A stretch of 64,000 nucleotides of DNA from Rhamnusium bicolor (Eukaryota > Arthropoda > Insecta > Coleoptera > Cerambycidae). The translations under genes were made by a program, and so were the position numbers. Within the stretch, counting starts at the first letter, position 1, and every line of letters starts with the position of its first letter. This document shows positions 61,676-64,000 of this stretch, in pieces. The notes beneath the pieces were generated by a model. It ran no database searches. It saw nothing but the letters and a program-made list of their open reading frames with translations, and was not told the origin of the DNA. Where the stretch lies: the NCBI GenBank assembly GCA_029963845.1, contig JANEYF010005898.1:186001-250000 (forward strand). Reading direction: 5' to 3'.

Positions 61676-63192
61676 CAGATACTTTTAAAACATATTGTGT
61701 TGCTAACCTAAAATCTTAGATTCGATATGGAATTATTTTATAAGGCTCTACATCTGCAAACAGAGTTCTTGTATTACAAAAAAGAGCCATACGTTGCATG
61801 CTTAGATTACGTCCTAGATAATCTTGTAAAACATAATTTGCTCAACATAAAATGTCCTAATGATCCAATTTTTTTTCAATTTTGTTGTAATCTTTTGTAT
61901 ATTTTTTGGTTGGCTGTATCTTTTCTAGGTATCAAAAATAGTATTTTAAGCTGAATTGAAGTGAGAAAAGTTAGATAATCTCGGTGTGCGCTATTGCTTG
62001 TTTTTCGAAAATTAGGCCCAGGTTTTTTCTATCTCTTATAGGTTTCGAGAAAACTCCAAACGCCGTCCAATTTGGTTCACCCTGTATATACAATATACGT
62101 ATATCTCTGATAATAGAATTTGTAATTAGATAGCAACAATATTCCATATAATGTTGATTGCAATATACCAAATATTCATCAATTAACCTTCTGACCTTTC
62201 AATGACATCTCGATTGTAAGGATAATATCTGTAATAACTGCATTCCTAATCTTTTGGCATTAATTATTTCTTTATCTTATTTCGAAACGATATAGTCACG
62301 ATCGGGACAACACAGTTTTAAATTATTGTTAAACACAAATGAAGTGTTTATCATTAAAATAAACACTTCATTATTCGAAAGCGATATCTGCTTTATAATC
62401 AACCTCGGTGTTTAATAAAGTCATTTTGAACGTTGCATTTTTCTTTGGCACCGCTTATTGTAAATTGCAGGTTTTAAATTGTTAAGTTCAGAGAGCAGAG
62501 AACATAATTTTAAGAGTGAATCAATTTTTATTTGTCCTGCGCCGCTTGTAGTTTGTACTTTATAGCGCATAATTTTGTAGTGTTAAACATAATGTCCATT
62601 ATTTACGGGTTTATGAAATACTCCAGTGAAATATTGTTCAACAACAGTCACGACACTTAAAATATTCCTTGTGGGTGAAGCGCATTTGACTTCGACGTTA
62701 AAATAATTTGCATGCAGATCTCAGTGTGCGCACGATAACAGTTCGCCGAACAGTTTATTTATCAAGTAATGGATGCACTGGTCTGAGGCGTGTTTAAAAT
62801 TTACCGTACAAAAAATTAAATAATAAATTTCATGTGGTACAAGAGTTACAAATTTTCTAGCACCGAGACAAATGAGTTGATACCACGATTGTGGCGTTGA
62901 ATTTGAGCCCGACAAAAATAAACGGAAATTTATGTAATTGGTCTGGTCACAAATTTTTATTCTTTTTATCGAAAGTGGTAACGATTTGCTATATATTTGT
63001 ATTTTGTTAAAAATAAATTGGTTCGGTGGTGTAAGGGTTCAAATGTGGCTTTTATGAAAATTTTCTGACCTTAATAATTATTATTTTGATGTAGTCTAGT
63101 GCACAAATAATTTGGCGTTGTTCTCAATTAGATGTGAGTAACAAAAAAGGAAACTTGTTTTCTTTTTGCTATGTGTAGGGACTCAATATATA
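61676..63192. other. non-coding stretch with solo repeat traces
   Basis: caccctgtata at 62083-62093 looks like a mariner-type end. No coding exon recognised; frames of 60-75 codons here lack motifs. A perfect hairpin is listed separately. Confidence 0.35.
62338..62372. repeat. perfect 14-bp hairpin
   Basis: aatgaagtgtttat and its exact inverse surround a 7-nt loop. Confidence 0.6.
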
Positions 63193-63897
63193 CGGTGGGT
63201 AAATTTCGATATTTGTATAGGATAACTTGGTAACTGTAAGAGATACAAAAAAATGGAAGACACTCGACCTCTTTTTTTGAGACAAATTCACTGGCAAAAA
63301 CAGAAATTTGCTATCGTCTATTTTCGAGTTATAAACGAAAGTTCGATATCTCGACTTTTAGACACATGTCAATATCTTCATTGTTTGTAAAGTTATGAAA
63401 AAACAACTTTCACATTCTTGAGGCACTTTTTTTCTGTATAATACAGTGGCGTCGAGAAAATTTAAAAAAGGTGCAATTTCGAGTTATGGCATAAACTTGT
63501 ATTTTTTTAAATGGGAATCATAGTTGGCTATGGTTTAGTTAAAAAGGAAATTTTCTCTTTCAAACTGTATATCATATGTGGGGTCGCTTTTGGTGTGTAA
63601 GTATTTAATAGCGAAAATAATATTTTATTAGATTACTTTTTGCGTTTTTTATATTTATTCCAAGTATGTTTTATACAGAAAAAGTGCCTAAAGAATCTAA
63701 AAGTTGTTTTTTCATAACTTTACAAACAACCAAGATATTGACATGTATCTAAAAGTCGAAAAATCGAATTTTCGTTTATAACTCAAAAACAAAAGACGAT
63801 AGCAAAAAAAAGATATCGAGAATGTGTCTTTCATTTTTTTTGTATCTCTTACAGTTAGCGAGTTACCCTATAAAAACATCGAAATTTCCCCACCCTG
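63193..63897. mobile_element. 705-bp fold-back MITE with ~240-bp arms
   Basis: Left arm from cggtgggtaaatttcgat (after TA), right arm ending atttccccaccctg (before TA). Inverted similarity covers about 63193-63447 and 63667-63897 and includes gtatctcttacagtta and atgtcaatatctt blocks. The middle (63450-63660) is unique and non-coding. The TA flanks point to mobilisation by a Tc1/mariner transposase. Confidence 0.8.
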
Positions 63898-64000
63898 TAC
63901 AGAGGAAACTTTTATCCAGCAAATAAGTCGAAACGATTGGTGGGATTTCTTTCTTCTCTCACCCAATTATCTGTGCACAGTATTATACAAACTTATTGGG

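Overview
This is AT-rich, intron-poor-looking eukaryotic DNA, almost certainly from an insect; a beetle or another TE-rich insect is a guess. The evidence is its content: one exon of an Usher-1G/Sans homologue, an R4/Dong-type non-LTR retrotransposon in a (TAA)n tract, many Tc1/mariner and hAT elements with TA or 8-bp target duplications, R1/CR1-type reverse transcriptase relics, a Crypton-type tyrosine recombinase relic and long (TA)n tracts. I see no bacterial operons, rRNA, CRISPR array or intact canonical tRNA.

Layout. 1-4150: intronic-looking DNA with a degenerate Tc1/mariner element (1563-2982), a fold-back repeat holding a tRNA-like SINE head, and a Sans ankyrin exon on the minus strand (4005-4148). 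4457-8136: an R4/Dong-like element with an intact 1161-aa ORF, the only long intact gene here. 8300-13650: mostly non-coding, with a Tc1 relic, two unassigned candidate exons, a fold-back MITE and the Crypton relic. 13850-17215: a chimeric retrotransposon fragment repeated three times in tandem (~959 bp unit). 17500-27600: a two-exon candidate, a decayed hAT, RT scraps, a solo 181-bp MITE and short tandem arrays. 27680-29345: a Tc1/mariner element with long arms. 31500-33330: a CR1/Jockey-group RT relic. 33930-36715: a 141-bp satellite split by a hAT with a perfect 8-bp duplication. 38900-43260: a decayed reading frame interrupted by a 3.46-kb DNA transposon (DDE transposase plus SWIM-type zinc finger) and by a hAT-derived MITE with a (TA)n core. 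44322-46162: a second hAT copy with a perfect duplication. 47290-53340: two CR1/Jockey-group relics and a truncated mariner-like relic. 55921-61675: two more long-arm Tc1/mariner elements with 41-residue D2-D3 spacing. 63193-63897: a large fold-back MITE.

No operon logic applies. Most genes are transposon genes, and nearly all are broken by frameshifts or stops. The most notable structure is a recurring ~180-bp unit, bounded by TA and CCCTG/CAGGG ends, that forms the outer part of the arms of three Tc1/mariner elements and also occurs alone at 21582-21762. Also notable are the SWIM/DDE transposon, whose computed removal keeps the interrupted frame open, the hAT MITE with a (TA)n hairpin core, and the tandem triplication of a two-retrotransposon chimera. 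The only recognised host coding sequence is the single Sans exon.
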